From: Symsagittifera roscoffensis
Lineage: Eukaryota; Xenacoelomorpha; Acoela; Convolutidae
DNA length: 64,000 bases
Assembly: GCF_963678635.1 (NCBI RefSeq)
Contig: NC_087067.1
Location: 12,135,716-12,199,715, forward strand
Direction of reading: 5' to 3'
Shown: positions 32,856 through 45,215 of the stretch, one piece after another
Layout: each line of letters opens with the position of its first letter
How positions within the stretch are numbered: the first letter of the stretch is position 1
Program-made: the position numbers and the translations under genes
The notes under the pieces: model-generated
Databases searched by the model: none
What the model was told of the DNA's origin: nothing
The model's input: only the letters and a program-made list of their open reading frames with translations

Positions 32856-34179
32856 ACTCTTCAAGACTGTTGAATGTCTGGCTGATGATTGACGGAGCAG
32901 AGGTGATTTTTAATCTGTTTTTTTTTCGATCCCCAGTTTTTATAGGTTATCTTCCCCTTGTGTCCACCCGTGACATAATGGAAAAAAATTTCCACTCTCT
33001 GCATTTCCACTCATTAGTCTGGCTCTTTTGACGATTTTCTCGGATCGTTTTGCCGATAAATCCTCAATAAAAATCTTTGAAACCGGAGTCGAACCTGAAT
33101 CGATCGAAAAGCTTGAAGCTGAGTCGATTGGGATGCTTTTATTCATAACTTCCTCCCACCTCAAACAGGTTTTCAGCAACTTTTCTCAGTTGTAACATAG
33201 TCTGTTTGTATATCGTTCTAACGCTGAGAACCTAGTAGTTTCTCTCCTTTCCGCTTTTTGCTTTTATGATTCCGCGAAAAAATCCAACCCTCGTTGCATG
33301 GTGTTTCCGGTGTGACGTATGTTAAAATCTCCGTTTGTTTAGGGTAATCTACAGTTTTTACAGCAGTGTGTATTCTTCTCGATAATCAAAGTCGACGAAG
33401 TGTCCTGAATAGTTACAATGTTTACATGGTTTTTATTTTGCAGAAAATACATTCAAATGGCCCTGGGTGAAACCCTTTCCAAAAATTTTAAAGAAGTTGC
33501 TTCTTCAAAATGGAGGCTGAATTTTCCTTACGATGTTTATTTTTCTTCAAAATCTTAATATGAGGTACAGAGTTTGTCAATTCGGACAAATCTGTCAGTT
33601 TTTGTTGGTAAAAGAACATATTTCTTGTCAAGACAGGCTTGATTTAAGGCTTCTGTTGGGCTGACTTTAGACGCTTAGAGTTGGTTTTAGATATTTTTAG
33701 GCCAATTCTAGCAGATAAAAAACTTTTTGGGTCTGAAAAGGCCAATTTTTGCTATCTGCTATAGGTTTACGTTAAACGCTACAGCAGAGCTTGGGAAAAA
33801 TTTCACAGTAAGCAATTCATTTTCCGCATTGAAAATATTTCCCATGGCATGATCATTTTTGCCTCGCTTAATCGAGAAAGTTTCAAAGAAATCCTACTGC
33901 ATATGGTAAAAACTGGCCTTTTAAGAGCCGAGCATGAGGGTGACTGCTCACAATTAACATTGATGTTTTGACAGAGAGTAATTAGGATCATTTGCTGGTC
34001 GTTGATGCAAAAACTTTGTTACAATTCTAAGTGATTGTCGTTCACAATGTCCAATGAAATCAGGCTTTTAAGAGACTAAAAACATCAATTTTCGTTTAGA
34101 TTGTTCACTGTGTTTTGACTGTCTGCATGAAAGGCAAATAACTCTTAACAAAAGCGAAAATTAAAATATTAAGGTACTC
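32856..34179. other. Flanking DNA, nothing recognised
   Basis: Right flank of the LTR insertion. A minus-strand frame of 79 codons (32940-33179) is Ser/Lys-rich and could be an exon, but has no recognisable motif. The rest has only short frames and no repeat shared with other parts of the window. Confidence 0.5.
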
Positions 34180-34936
34180 TAACTTTTCTTTTTTGTCATC
34201 GACTTTAGCTTCCTCTCGCCTGTCGGTTCCTTCGTTGGTATGAATCCAACTGGTTCTTGTTTGATCCTGACATTTCCGGACGAACTGGCGTGTCCTTGAT
34301 TATGATTTTTTTGCCCTTTTGTGTTCTATTTCGTTTTATTTTCTAATTGCCATGTCGTATGCTCCATGTGTGTCTCGGAGATTTTCTCGTTTAGCATATG
34401 TGCTGTAAACGTACCCCGTACCCACTCATCTTCTCGGTCCCCGCAATCGGTTTCAGATGCCAACTCCACCAAAACTGCTCGGAATTGATCGAGCGACTCA
34501 CTTTTCTTTTAGACACGGCATATAAAGTTGTACCTCTGAAAAGCGATTATCTCCTTAGTTACGAATGCATCCTCCAGTTTTAACCATGGGTCTCTTGTGG
34601 ACATTGTTTGAATATCTATTTTTGGTTTTCTGTGTCTTTGATCTTCTTCCTCTAGACACAAATATGTGTAAATTTCTGCTTTGGTATTCGCTTTTCCCAT
34701 GGGACTGATCCGCATAATACTCCTCCAGTGTCTATCTTTTGTCTTTTGTTCTCCTATCTGAATTGTTTTTCTTGATTACGATACTCTCGGTCTCTCTTTT
34801 GCGTTTTTGTGTCGTCGTCGATTGCCTCTTTGAGTCTCGGTGACGGTTGTTCAATTGGAGTCGCGGGTCGATTCCTCAGTAATTGTTGAACATCGATACT
34901 ATTATCTTCATTAAATATTGCCATTTTTAAGGCCAA
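34180..34936 (-). pseudogene. Decayed gag of another Ty3-like element
   Basis: Fragments in three frames. 34754-34936 starts MALKMAIFNEDNSIDV. 34509-34715 contains WLKLEDAFVT. About 34330-34510 reads SESLDQFRAVLVEL then DEWVRGTFTAHML, the pattern of the capsid C-terminal region (SLDQF...L..L, DEWIRD.F). Stops and frameshifts throughout. It lies directly downstream of the PBS-like site at 35013-35028. RT and later parts are absent. Confidence 0.6.
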
Positions 34937-35012
34937 AATCAGTTTCGACCATCCACTGGCGGTTGTGTGACGGTTTTAAAAAGTGGTAAAAGAGTTGATT
35001 CTTTGATCCGAA

Positions 35013-35028
35013 CCTGCTAGCTGCGCCA
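35013..35028 (-). promoter_or_regulatory. PBS-like site next to an LTR end
   Basis: On the minus strand ...AAAAGTATAACA (LTR-type CA end at 35029) is followed at once by TGGCGCAGCTAGCAGG, which has the TGG start of a tRNA-primed site. The gag remnant follows at about 75 bases. Together these look like the 5' LTR boundary of a separate element. Confidence 0.45.
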
Positions 35029-35867
35029 TGTTATACTTTTTTCTGGAGGTACACGCCCTAATACTAAGTGTTCCGTTGGATGACGTCCTACCGGTTGGTA
35101 AACCGAACACTAAAGACTTAACGTAATACGAGATGACAAAAAAGGTCTACTGAAACTGAATTATGGACACAAATCAGCACTAATTATTGACATTGAACGC
35201 GTTGTTATGCAGATGAGTCTGCGTCATTTTGGTACAAAGAAAGTCACATTTCCAGTGCTAAAAGTTTCAGTCCCTTTTTAAAAATTTTTTGTCATTCTTA
35301 AGGAAAAAACAGCTCTCGCGAAAATTATGCTGCTATACCATTTATACCATTCTATAACAAAAATTTTTAAAAGTTAAGAATTATTTAAACGTTTTTTTTG
35401 TAGTTTTTGTGAGCTTTTGCGCCCATTTTATTTGTTGGCGATATTAAGTGATTTGTAAGAAGTGATCAAAAAAATATCGGAACCTTTATTTTAAAAGTTA
35501 ATTGAACGTGACTGTTGCTTACAATTTTAACTAGATTGTCACATGTTTATCATATATCATCTTAAATTTCCCGATTACCCTGATACTACTCTACTGTCAA
35601 AATTTGCTCTCAAAAGATATTTTCAAAGAATCGTTTATCGGGCAATTGGTGAAGCATAGTAGGAACACAATAAAAGGCAGAGGAGTGCTTCTCTGACAAA
35701 ATTCGGTTTATTTCCATGATGAATTGGATAATCAAGTGTACCTAACTTGACCAAACATTTGGCAACCGTTACAGGGATTCAAAAACATCAAGATAAAAAA
35801 TTGGAAAATCTTCAACCACATTGATAAAACTATATCTGATTTGTAGCTTTTTATAGTTGGATGTACG
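35029..35867. other. Probable LTR remnant and unassigned AT-rich DNA
   Basis: The part next to 35029 should be the 5' LTR of the decayed element, but no second copy exists here to define its length. No coding signal seen. Confidence 0.35.
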
Positions 35868-37929
35868 GACTTTGTATTTTTGCACGATTTCTTGGAGTTT
35901 TTAGCTTTGGTTCGGCCAAATGTTTACAAGACGGTTAATAAGCAAAGACCGTATTTTGATTCTTTAAAAGGCAAGTGAAAGCAGTGGCAGTGAAAATAGT
36001 TGGAATTTACCTCGAGAAAACAAACGAATACAGTTTATCTGTGCAACATAAGCTTTTAAAATCTATAAAACCGAGAAGAACTTGAAATCAGGGAATTTCT
36101 ATTTTTGCAGAATATCTTGGAGATTTCAGCTTTGGTTCGGCTAAATGTATAAAGGACGGGTAGTTCGCGAATACTGTATTTTGTTTCTTTAAAATGCTAG
36201 TGAAAGCAATGGTAGTGAAAACAGTTGGAATTTAGTTTGAAAAAACGAATGAACTCAGTTTATCTGTGGAACATAAGCTATTACAATCTATGAAATCGAC
36301 AGAAACTTGAAACCAGGGACTTTGTATTTTTGGAGGATATTTAGGAGATTTCAGCTTTGGTTCGGCTAAATGTATAAGGGACGGGTAAAAAGGAAGGACC
36401 GGATTTTGTTTCTTTATGTTGCAAGTGAAAGCAATGGTAGTGAAAACAGTTGGAATTTAGTTTGAAAAAACGAATGAACTCAGTTTATCTGTGGAACATA
36501 AGCTATTACAATCATTGAAATCGACAAAAACTTGAAACCAGGGACTTTGCAATTTGCACGATTTCTTGGAGTTTTCAGCATTGGTTCGGCCAAATGTTTA
36601 CAGGACGGTTAAATAGCAAAGACCGTATTTTGATTCTTTAAAATGCAAGTGAAAGCAGTGGCAGTGAAAATAGTTGGAATTTACCTTGAGAAAACAAACG
36701 AACATAGTTTATCTGTGCAACATAAGCTTTTAAAATCTATGAAATCGAGAAAAACTTGAAATCAGGGAATTTGTATTTTTGCAGGTTTTCTTGGAGATTT
36801 CAGCTTGGGTTCGACCAAATGTATACAGGGCGGGTAATTAGCAAAGACTGTATTTTTCTTCTTCAAATTGCAAGTGAAAGCAATGACAGTGAAAACACTT
36901 GGAATTTAATTTGAGAGAACAAACAAACACAGTTTATCTGTGCAACATAAGCTTTTAAAATCTATGAAACCGAGAAGAACTTGAAATCAGGGAATTTCTA
37001 TTTTTGCAGAATATCTTGGAGATTTCAGCTTTGGTTCGGCTAAATGTATAAAGGACGGGTAGTTCGCGAATACTGTATTTTGTTTCTTTAAAATGCAAGT
37101 GAAAGCAATGGTAGTGAAAACAGTTGGAATTTAGTTTGAAAAAACGGACGAACTCAGTTAATCTGTAGAACATAAGCTTTTACAATCTATGAAATCGACA
37201 AAAACTTGAAACCAGGGACTTTGTATTTTTGCACGATTTCTGGAGTTTTCAGCTTTGGTTCGGACAAATGTATACAGCACGGGTAATTAGGAAAGACCGT
37301 ATTTTGTTTCTTTATGTTGCAAGTGAAAGCAATGGTAGTGAAAACAGTTGGAATTTAGTTTGAAAAAACGAATGAACTCAGTTTTTTATGTGGAACATAA
37401 GCTTTTGAAATCTATGAAATCGAGAGAAACTTGATATCAGGGACTTTGTAATTTGCAGGATATCTAGGAGATTTCAGCTTTGGTTCGGCTAAATGTATAA
37501 GGGACGGGTAAAAAGGAAAGACCGGATTTTGTTTCTTTATGTTGCAAGTGAAAGCAATGGTAGTGAAAACAGCTGGAATTTAGTTTGAAAAAACGAATGA
37601 ACTCAGTTTAAATGTGGAACATCAGCTTTTAAAATCTATGAAATCGAGAGAAACTTGATATCAAGGAATTTGTTTTTTTTTTGCAGGATATCTTGGAGAT
37701 TTCGGCTTCGGTTCGGCTAGATGTATAAAGGACGGGTAATAAGGAAAGAGCGGATTTCGTTTCTTCATGTTGCAAGTGAAAGCAATGGTAGTGAAAACAG
37801 TTGGAATTTAGTTTGAGAAAACAAAAGAACACGGTTTATCTGTGCAAGATAAGCTTTTGAAAGTTAATAATTCGAGAAAAACTTGATATCAGGGAATTTA
37901 TATTTTTTCACGATTGCTTGGAGTTTTCA
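35868..37929. repeat. 225-bp satellite, nine monomers
   Basis: The landmark TTTGGTTCGG (with variants) recurs near 35907, 36131, 36357, 36581, 36806, 37031, 37255, 37481 and 37707, giving intervals of 224-226 bp. Each monomer also has GGACGGGTA, AAGTGAAAGCA, TGAAAAC(A)GTTGGAATTTA and GTTTATCTGTG. Variants are not simply ordered: monomers 1 and 4, 2 and 6, and 3 and 8 look most alike. The tenth monomer is cut after ~25 bases, where LINE-derived sequence begins. Frames inside it are spurious. Confidence 0.9.
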
Positions 37930-39844
37930 GCAACATCAGACAAGCGCGTATCTTCTAAAAGAAACTGTCAACTGGGAAGTTACGCAGGAGTCAGTTTTGC
38001 GACCATTGCTTTCCTTGATCAATTGCTTACTGATCAATTGACTCAATCGCAAAAAAAAAGAAAAAAGTTAAACGGTGTCTTCTATCGAGCGATCATGTTT
38101 GCAAAAAAGGCAAAATTCAACAGTTTCCTTTATGGACCCTCTATCTTCAATTTTTTTTTCTATAATGCTTACAATATATCAGTTGAAAGCTATGGATCTT
38201 TATCTAAAACGTCACGTAGCAGTATTGAATTAATGGAAAACTGAATTAAAGAACATTTTTTTTTCAGTTGAAAGTTTGATGAAACAATATGGTATTTTCA
38301 AGAATTCAAAATTGACACTGTTTTCGAAATTTTCTTGAACAATTTTTCACAGAAGTGTTTTTTGCAGAATCTTGGAATATCTGTTTGTAAATTATTTGAT
38401 TTTAAATCTAACGAAAAGAGGGGGAAACTCGGTCAAAAAGTAAGAGACTTCTGATTTTGCTATTAATATGAAAAGAAACTGAATTAAAATCTTTACGCTT
38501 TTTTTTATTTAGGTATACAGTTTTCTGGCAATGAATGAGCTACTGCCTGATAAATGTTTGAAAATGCAAGTTGCTCAACGCGATCTATACTTTCTCTATG
38601 CAATCTAGTCTTCTAAAACTTGCGCGTACTGTTTGTAGTTTTTCTCCTTCTGTTTTACTAGGGCATTATCTAGAGCACTACAATAAAATGTGAAAATTTT
38701 AATAACGGTTGTTTAACATGATGTATATTAAATGTTCTATACTCTGATAAAACTATATTATTCTGCCTGCGCCGACTTGTAATGGCTTGAACTCAACACT
38801 GCTGCCAAATTTGAAAAGCTTTAAAATAACTATGTTTTTGTTTTTGGGATCTTCTTAACAATTCCCCCTTGCTAAAATAGTGAAATTTGTTACCAGGTAC
38901 GAGATCAATGAGAGGCGGAAGCAGAGGCCGAGCTATATCCTGCGAGGGAACCAGTTATCTTAAAGTGTCCTAAATGTCCAAGAAAGTAAAAGGTGCTGAA
39001 TAACTTGAAGAATCACTGCTTAGCTTAGTTAAGCATGCCTGATCGTACATCCACCAGGAAGCTGTATGTGGAAGAAAGACTTGATGCTCGTATGCTCAAA
39101 ATTCTTCGACGCGAGATCGCCCTAATCGGGGGGTCTAGCTTTCCTAATACCAACTCCTGAAATGTCTGTAGGCCAAATACCTAAGGTTGGAGTGGCTTAG
39201 TACTCTATCAAAGGGAGGGGCACTAGGTACAAAATTTGCATATGCTTCAACCAGTAAATTATTTTATTATAATGGGGGAAATTTGTTTCTACCATAGGGT
39301 GGGGTAATACTTGAAGAGATCCGTTTTTTTTGTCTATAATGATCTGGATCTTGTTAACTACCCCATATTTTAATAGGCGGAGGGGCAATTCTTTACAAGG
39401 TTAATTAAAATCTTTTGGTTTGACAATATCTGAATTCAACTTTTATGCTAGTCGAGGCATTTTTCATTTTAAAAATTTTTTATGCTAGCCGAATTTTATG
39501 CTAGCGATACACCTTCCACACCAGTTCTAAGCACAAGTAGCAATTTCATAAATCAATAGATTCCTTTCGGTGGGTTTGAAGACTTTTTCTGAAACCTAAT
39601 TAACGATCCTAGTTGCGCTAAATTATTTGATGCTTTATTGCCGAAGCACCAAACTAAACAAAGACTGAAACATCGTATTTATTTAGCTTAGGGAACCTGT
39701 TAATTCCTTGAGATCCATTTGTCACCATTAAAGCAGATTTATTGGGCGCTTAATCCTTTGGGGTCTTGTCAACAATTTCCCCCCGCATCTCGTAGTACCT
39801 TATTATAACAACCCCCACTCCCCCCCCCCCCCCCCCCCCGCCCC
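37930..39844 (+). repeat. 5'-truncated LINE-derived unit
   Basis: Begins inside the RT remnant at ACATCAGACAAGCGCG and then follows the 1086-4430 unit to its C-rich end. 37930-38250 holds the tail of the RT remnant (SDKRVSSKRN, then the QLLTDQLTQSQ stretch). The finger-like remnant lies near 38900-39190. A run of twenty C lies at 39820-39839. Confidence 0.7.
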
Positions 39845-42800
39845 GTCTTAAAAAAGGTTAGGACAGATTCAGTTTGATCGACCTGACTTTTTATCTGTAC
39901 CATATTCCGACAAGGTTTTATTGCTCAATCCGCAATAAGGCTACTTGTCTTTATCATTATTTTGATAGTCTAATCACCTTTCGGAAAACAGGAACTATAT
40001 TTTACGGAAAACTGAGACTGTGGCTCAAAGAATACCACCCTTCGAATCACCTACTGCTCAGCTTTACTTCTTCGGTGTGTCTAACTGTAATCTTTCAATT
40101 TTAAAAATCAGATTTTAAAGACTATCTATTTTGAATTTTCAATTCACAAAGATGTGTATTTACGAACATGAAGAATATTAGGCTGAATCATATCGATCGA
40201 AACACAATTTCAATTTTTAAAAACATCTATTTTAAGTTCTGCTGATTGTTTTGATCGTTTTTTATCGAAAATTCAGATCGTTTTTATTCGGAAAGCGGAA
40301 ATTGATTCAATGTACTTTCGATTGCCAAATTTAAAGCCAAAAAGGCGATAAACCGATCATTGCTTCAAAAAAATGGGTGGTAAATTTTGAAAAAGTAACA
40401 CATAACTAGACGTGGAAAAATTTGGAAAATTCTTTGCTAATATTGGTAAAATTTTGATTTCCTCAAATCATGAAAATTCTGATACAATGAAGCATATTCC
40501 TCGCTTTTAAAGTTGTTTGTTTTTGCAGCAATTGACGAACAGGAAATAATTAGTGCAATAGATAAGTTGAAGGGCAAAATATCTCTTGGTTACGATGGAT
40601 TAAATAGTAAAATGATATAAGTTGCTGCGCTGATCATCCGACAAACCCAATCGGACATTTTTAAGAATAGTTCATTTTAATGTTAGATTTGCAATCAGTT
40701 AAAATTGTGATTGCGTTTTGGAAATAACTATAGGTCGATCAGTGTTTTGTCTATATTCTGCAAAATTGTTGAAAAATCATTTTTTTTTCAACATTAATTG
40801 GATCATTGAAAAAACATTCGTGTCAACCCATTTTTGTAGTTTCAGAAAAACAATTTTTGTAGTAATAAAGTTTCGATAACATTTTCGATAATATTTTGTA
40901 GTGATAAAGTTTCGATGAAGTTATCGACCAAATAAAATTTGCTTTAGCCTTTATTTTGGATTTCAGAAAAAACTTTCGGCACAGTTTGTCACAAAGTATC
41001 TTTAAATAGAACTGGAACAATATGCTTTTCGTAGTTTTTTTGAAGTTATTAAAGTCCTGCTTAGAAGACCGGGCGTTTATTGTAACATCAGACAAGCGCG
41101 TATCTTGTAAAAGAAACTGTCAACTGGGGAATTACGCAGGAGTCAGTTTTGCGACCATTGCTTTCCTTGATCAATTGCTTACTGATCAATTGACTTAATT
41201 GCAAAAAAAAGAAAAAAAAATTAAACGGTGTCTTCTATCGAGCGATCATGTTCGCAAAAAAAGGCAAAATTCAACAGTGTCCTTTATGGACCCTCTATCT
41301 TCCATTTTTTTTTCTATAATGCTTACGAAATATCAGTAATAAGCTATGGATCTTTATCTAAAACGTCACGTAGCAGTATTCACTTAATAGAAAACTGAAT
41401 TAAAGAAAATTTTTTCTTTCAATTGAAAGTTTGATGAAACAATATGGTATTTTCAAGAATACAGCATTGATACTGTTTTCGAAATTTTCTTGAACATGTT
41501 TTCACAGAAGTGTTTTTTGCAGAATCTTGGAATATCTGTTTGTAAATTACTTGATTTTAAATCTAAAGAAAAGAGGGGGAAACTCGATCAAAATGTAAAA
41601 GACTTCTGAATTTGCTATTAAAATGAAAAAAAACTAAATTGAAATTTTTACGCTTTTTATTTATTTAGGTATACAGTTTTCTGGCAATGAATGAGCTACT
41701 GCCTGATAAATTTTTGAAAATGCATGTTGCTCAACGCGATCTATGCTTTCCCTACGCAATCAATTCTTCTGAAACTTGCGCGTACTGTTTGTAGTTTTTG
41801 TCCTTCTGTTTTACTAGGGCATTATCTAGAGCATTACAACAAGATCAAATATTCTCGTCGTAATGTCCTTGTGTGGCATTCTTTGTGAAAATCTAAATTA
41901 AGGTTTTTTAACATGATCTATATTAAATTTTCTATAACCTGATAAAACTATACTATACTGCCTGCTCCGACTTGTAATGGCCTGAACTCAACACTGCTGC
42001 CAAATGTAAAAAACGTTTAAAAAAACTTTATATTTGTTTTTGGGATCTTCTTAACAATTCCCTCCTTGCTGAAAGTGTGAGATTTTTTACCAGGTACGAG
42101 ATTAATGATAGGCGGAAGCAGAGGCCGAGCTATACCTTGCGAAGGAACCAGTTATCTTAAAGTGTCCTAAATGTCCAAGAAAGTACAAGGTGCTTTATAA
42201 CTTGAAGATTCGCTGCTTAGTTAAGCATGCCTGATCATAAATCCTCCAGCAAGCTGTATGTGGAAGAAAGACTTGATGCTCTTATGCTCAAAATGCTTTC
42301 ACGCGAGATCGCCCTAATCGGGGGTCTAGCTTTCCTAATACCAACTCCTGAAAGGTCTGTAGGCCAAATACCTAAGGTTGGAGTGGCGTAGTACTCTATC
42401 AAAGGGAGGGGCACTAGGTACAAAATTTGCGTATGCTTCAATCAGTAAATTATTTTACTATAATGGGGGAAAAATATTTCTAGGTACCAAAGAGTGGGGT
42501 AGTCCTTGAAGAGATTTTTTTTTGTGTATAATGATCTGGATCTTGTTAACTACCCCATATTGTAATAGAGGGAGAGGTCAATTCTTTACAAGGTTGATTA
42601 AAATCTTTTGGGTTGACAATATTTGAATTCGATTTTTATGCTAGTCGATGCAATTTTCATTTTAAAAACTTTTATGCTAGCCGAGCTTTATACTAGCGAT
42701 ACACCTCTCACACCATTTCTAAGCACAAGTAGCAATTTCATAAATCAATAGATTCCTTTCGGTGGGTTTGAAGATTTTTTTCTGAAACCTAAATAACGAT

Positions 42801-43094
42801 CCTAGTTGCGCTAAATTATTTGCCGCAACTTTATCGCCGAAGCACTAAACTGAAAAGAGACTGAGGCATCGTATTTGGCTTAGGGAACCTGTTAATTTCT
42901 AGAGATCCCTTTGTCACCGTTAAAGCAGATTTTTTGGGCGCTTAATCCTCTGGGGTCTTGTTAACTATCCCCCCTCATCCCCCCTCACAAATCCCGCCTC
43001 CCCCCCGCCCCTTCTTAAAAAACGGTAAGGGCAGATTCAGGAGTTCAAGTTGCTTGACCTGAATTTTTATCTGTACCATATTCCGACAAGGTTT
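39845..43094 (+). repeat. LINE-derived tandem unit cut by the LTR element arm
   Basis: Near full-length relative of 1086-4430. It includes the RT remnant at 40530-41300 (DKLKGKISLGYDGLNS, ISVLSIFCKIVEK-type sequence, then the LEDR and LDQLL blocks) and the finger-like part near 42090-42400. At 43094/43095, within ATTCCGACAAGGTTTT, it passes abruptly into the plus-strand arm of the second LTR element. Confidence 0.7.
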
Positions 43095-45135
43095 TCAGGG
43101 GACAGAAGGACTATGCAACACTGGAGAAGTTGAAGTCGTTCCAATGTGTGTATGGCATACCAGGGATGGCATATAATCCCTTCGTGAATGAGGAAGCCAG
43201 GGAAGCGTTCTTCGACTACGAGCAAGTTGTAGTACTCGATTTCTGGGTTGAGCGAGTCAAGGAAACTGGCATGTTGATGATGGAACAACCCAGGCTGGGA
43301 ATTGTTTCGGAAGAACGAGTGGTTGAACCCTCAGTTCCCGAGAAAAGGGGTAAGTGAATTTTGATTGTGGTTCTTGGGACGGTCCCTTGAGAACCAGCTT
43401 AGTAACCATGTGGGAGCTCATGAAGCCTTCTTGGTGTCCACATCCAAACACCGTTTTAATCTGGGATATGACGGCAGATGTCACGTTGGACTTGGATGAC
43501 GATGCAAGTCTACACGATCTGGCCATGATACACCATCTGCTGGGCCTGAAGATAACGAAGCAGAAGAGCAACCCATCCAGGGAACCATCTGAGGGAAATC
43601 CCTCCGGTGATTGGTTGATACAGGGCACCTGTCTAGCTCACAGTAGTGGAATGGACGGACACGTGTGCGATTCAGGTCATTGCCTGATTACGCTGAGTGA
43701 GCAGCATTGCCAACTGGCGCAACTGTTTGGGAGGTTGAGCATGTCGGTCAAGAGTGGAATGGAGTTGATCGCGGACTGTCATGGAGTAACGGAGGTGAAC
43801 TTGATCACTGCCTTGGGATTTTACAGCATGACAAGCTCTATAGAATCACTGGAACGCCTCGAGCGTGCCCATGGGCTAGTGACGTCCCTTAGTGTGGAAG
43901 TATTCCCTGGAGCGCTGCAGACAGAGCAAAAGATTGGAGGCTGGCGAGAGGCTCTAGAAAACGAAATGAATTTGAAGGACAGTGAGGCCTTTCATAGACC
44001 TACTGGTTCGAAATATCTGGTGGGTTCGAGCTCCGCGACATTTTGCAATAGTAGGTACCCTACGCACATGGTGGTGACGGACGCGAGGACACAGCAGGTC
44101 TTGGTCGACCAACTTTTCTCTGTGCCAAAGTGCGTGAGGTTGGCCAGGATGTGAGAAAGGTTATACGATTTACTGATGAAGATCATTCGGGCCGTCTCGA
44201 AGAGATCTGAAGGCGAGTTGCAGGACGTAGTGGGCGAAGAGTTCATGAGATTGAACGAGGGTAATGTGAGCGAATTCCAGAGATAGAAAGCGGGTGGAGC
44301 GTTACCCACTGAATTCCCCACCATAGACGGAAAGGACGATTTACACAGGATCATGATGGAAGTGGAACCGTTGCTGGGAGCCTCAGGGTATCGGACCCGA
44401 AGGAACATACTGATGACCCATGGGGAGTTTCCTTGCCACTGCCTGGCGCAGACGTTGTGGTACCCCAAACGCGGGAATCTAGTGTCAGTGTGGGATGTGG
44501 AGGAGTTGTATTCCACGGGGTTGCCCGATCAAATCAGCAAGTGTCAATCGTGGTGGTTAGTGCCACGCTGGCGGTGAGATGGTTAGAAGCTAACGCGGGC
44601 ACAAGTGAGCAGGAGACGGCCGTGCCGACATCTGAGCAACTAAGCAACGTGAAAATGAACCACGACTTTGATCTTTTCAGAACTAACTGCAGGGTTCTGA
44701 GAATACCCAAAGCCATTGAGAGGATATGGTCAAGGCAAAAGTTGATGCCTTGGTTCCGTGCAGTGATGACGTCATGGATGTATGAACGCGCGAAGCGTCA
44801 TATGTCTAGGAACACGGAAGCCTATCAATCCTTCCAGCTAGAGAGCCTATAGGAGAGCATTCCTGACGCACAGAAACGCTGTTACCACGGCGGTGAAGCG
44901 AGTAGCTGGAGCGCCTTGTGTAACTGAAACTGAAAAGAGAGAGGTCTTACGAGCTGACCTAGAGCGGAATGTGAGCCTGTGTCTTCACAACAGTTTTTGC
45001 AGGAACCGGGAGCAAAAGGTGAATGTGGACTTGCTACCTTGTTGCACACCGAGGCTGTTAGAGCAGGAGAGTTGGGGGACGGCCCGCAACTCCGTGGACG
45101 TGCTGGAGAAGGTTCTAGAAGACAGTGAAACTTAA
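43095..45135 (+). pseudogene. C-terminal part of the giant post-pol ORF, broken
   Basis: Matches 50867-52950 across five frames. Conserved blocks include IPGMAYNPFVNEEARE, FDCGSWDGPL, DLDDDASLHDLAMIHHLL, GGWREALENEMNLKDSEA and FCRNREQKVNVDLLPCC. A one-base loss near 43345 and stops near 44155 and 44285 break it. Where the minus-strand arm has a TGA stop (51907) this copy has TGC (Cys), so the two copies carry different lesions and the ancestral frame was open. Function unknown. Confidence 0.75.
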
Positions 45136-45194
45136 AAGCAAGAACCAGAAGCAATGGAGTGACGAAAACGTGACAAGGAAGAAAAGTGAAATGT

Positions 45195-45215
45195 GAAGAG
45201 AGAAGGAGAAAAACT
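45195..45215 (+). promoter_or_regulatory. Polypurine tract
   Basis: GAAGAGAGAAGGAGAAAAACT lies directly before TGATTGTCTTTGTGTG, the inferred LTR start. The homologous site in the other arm is 50804-50830. It primes plus-strand DNA synthesis in LTR elements. Confidence 0.6.

Noticed and set aside
36955-37173. Minus-strand frames in the satellite (also 37629-37832)
   Set aside because: Same frame recurs only because the monomers repeat; there is no protein-like conservation.
35868-37929. CRISPR-like array
   Set aside because: Repeats are contiguous 225-bp monomers without unique spacers, in animal DNA.
39820-39839. Run of twenty C as a biological feature in itself
   Set aside because: Similar C-rich tracts mark each unit end, but their exact length is unreliable in sequencing, so I attach no meaning to the number.
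43354-44154. Plus-strand 266-aa frame as a stand-alone gene
   Set aside because: It is one open piece of the broken giant ORF, bounded by a one-base loss and a stop, and is explained by homology to 51907-52690.
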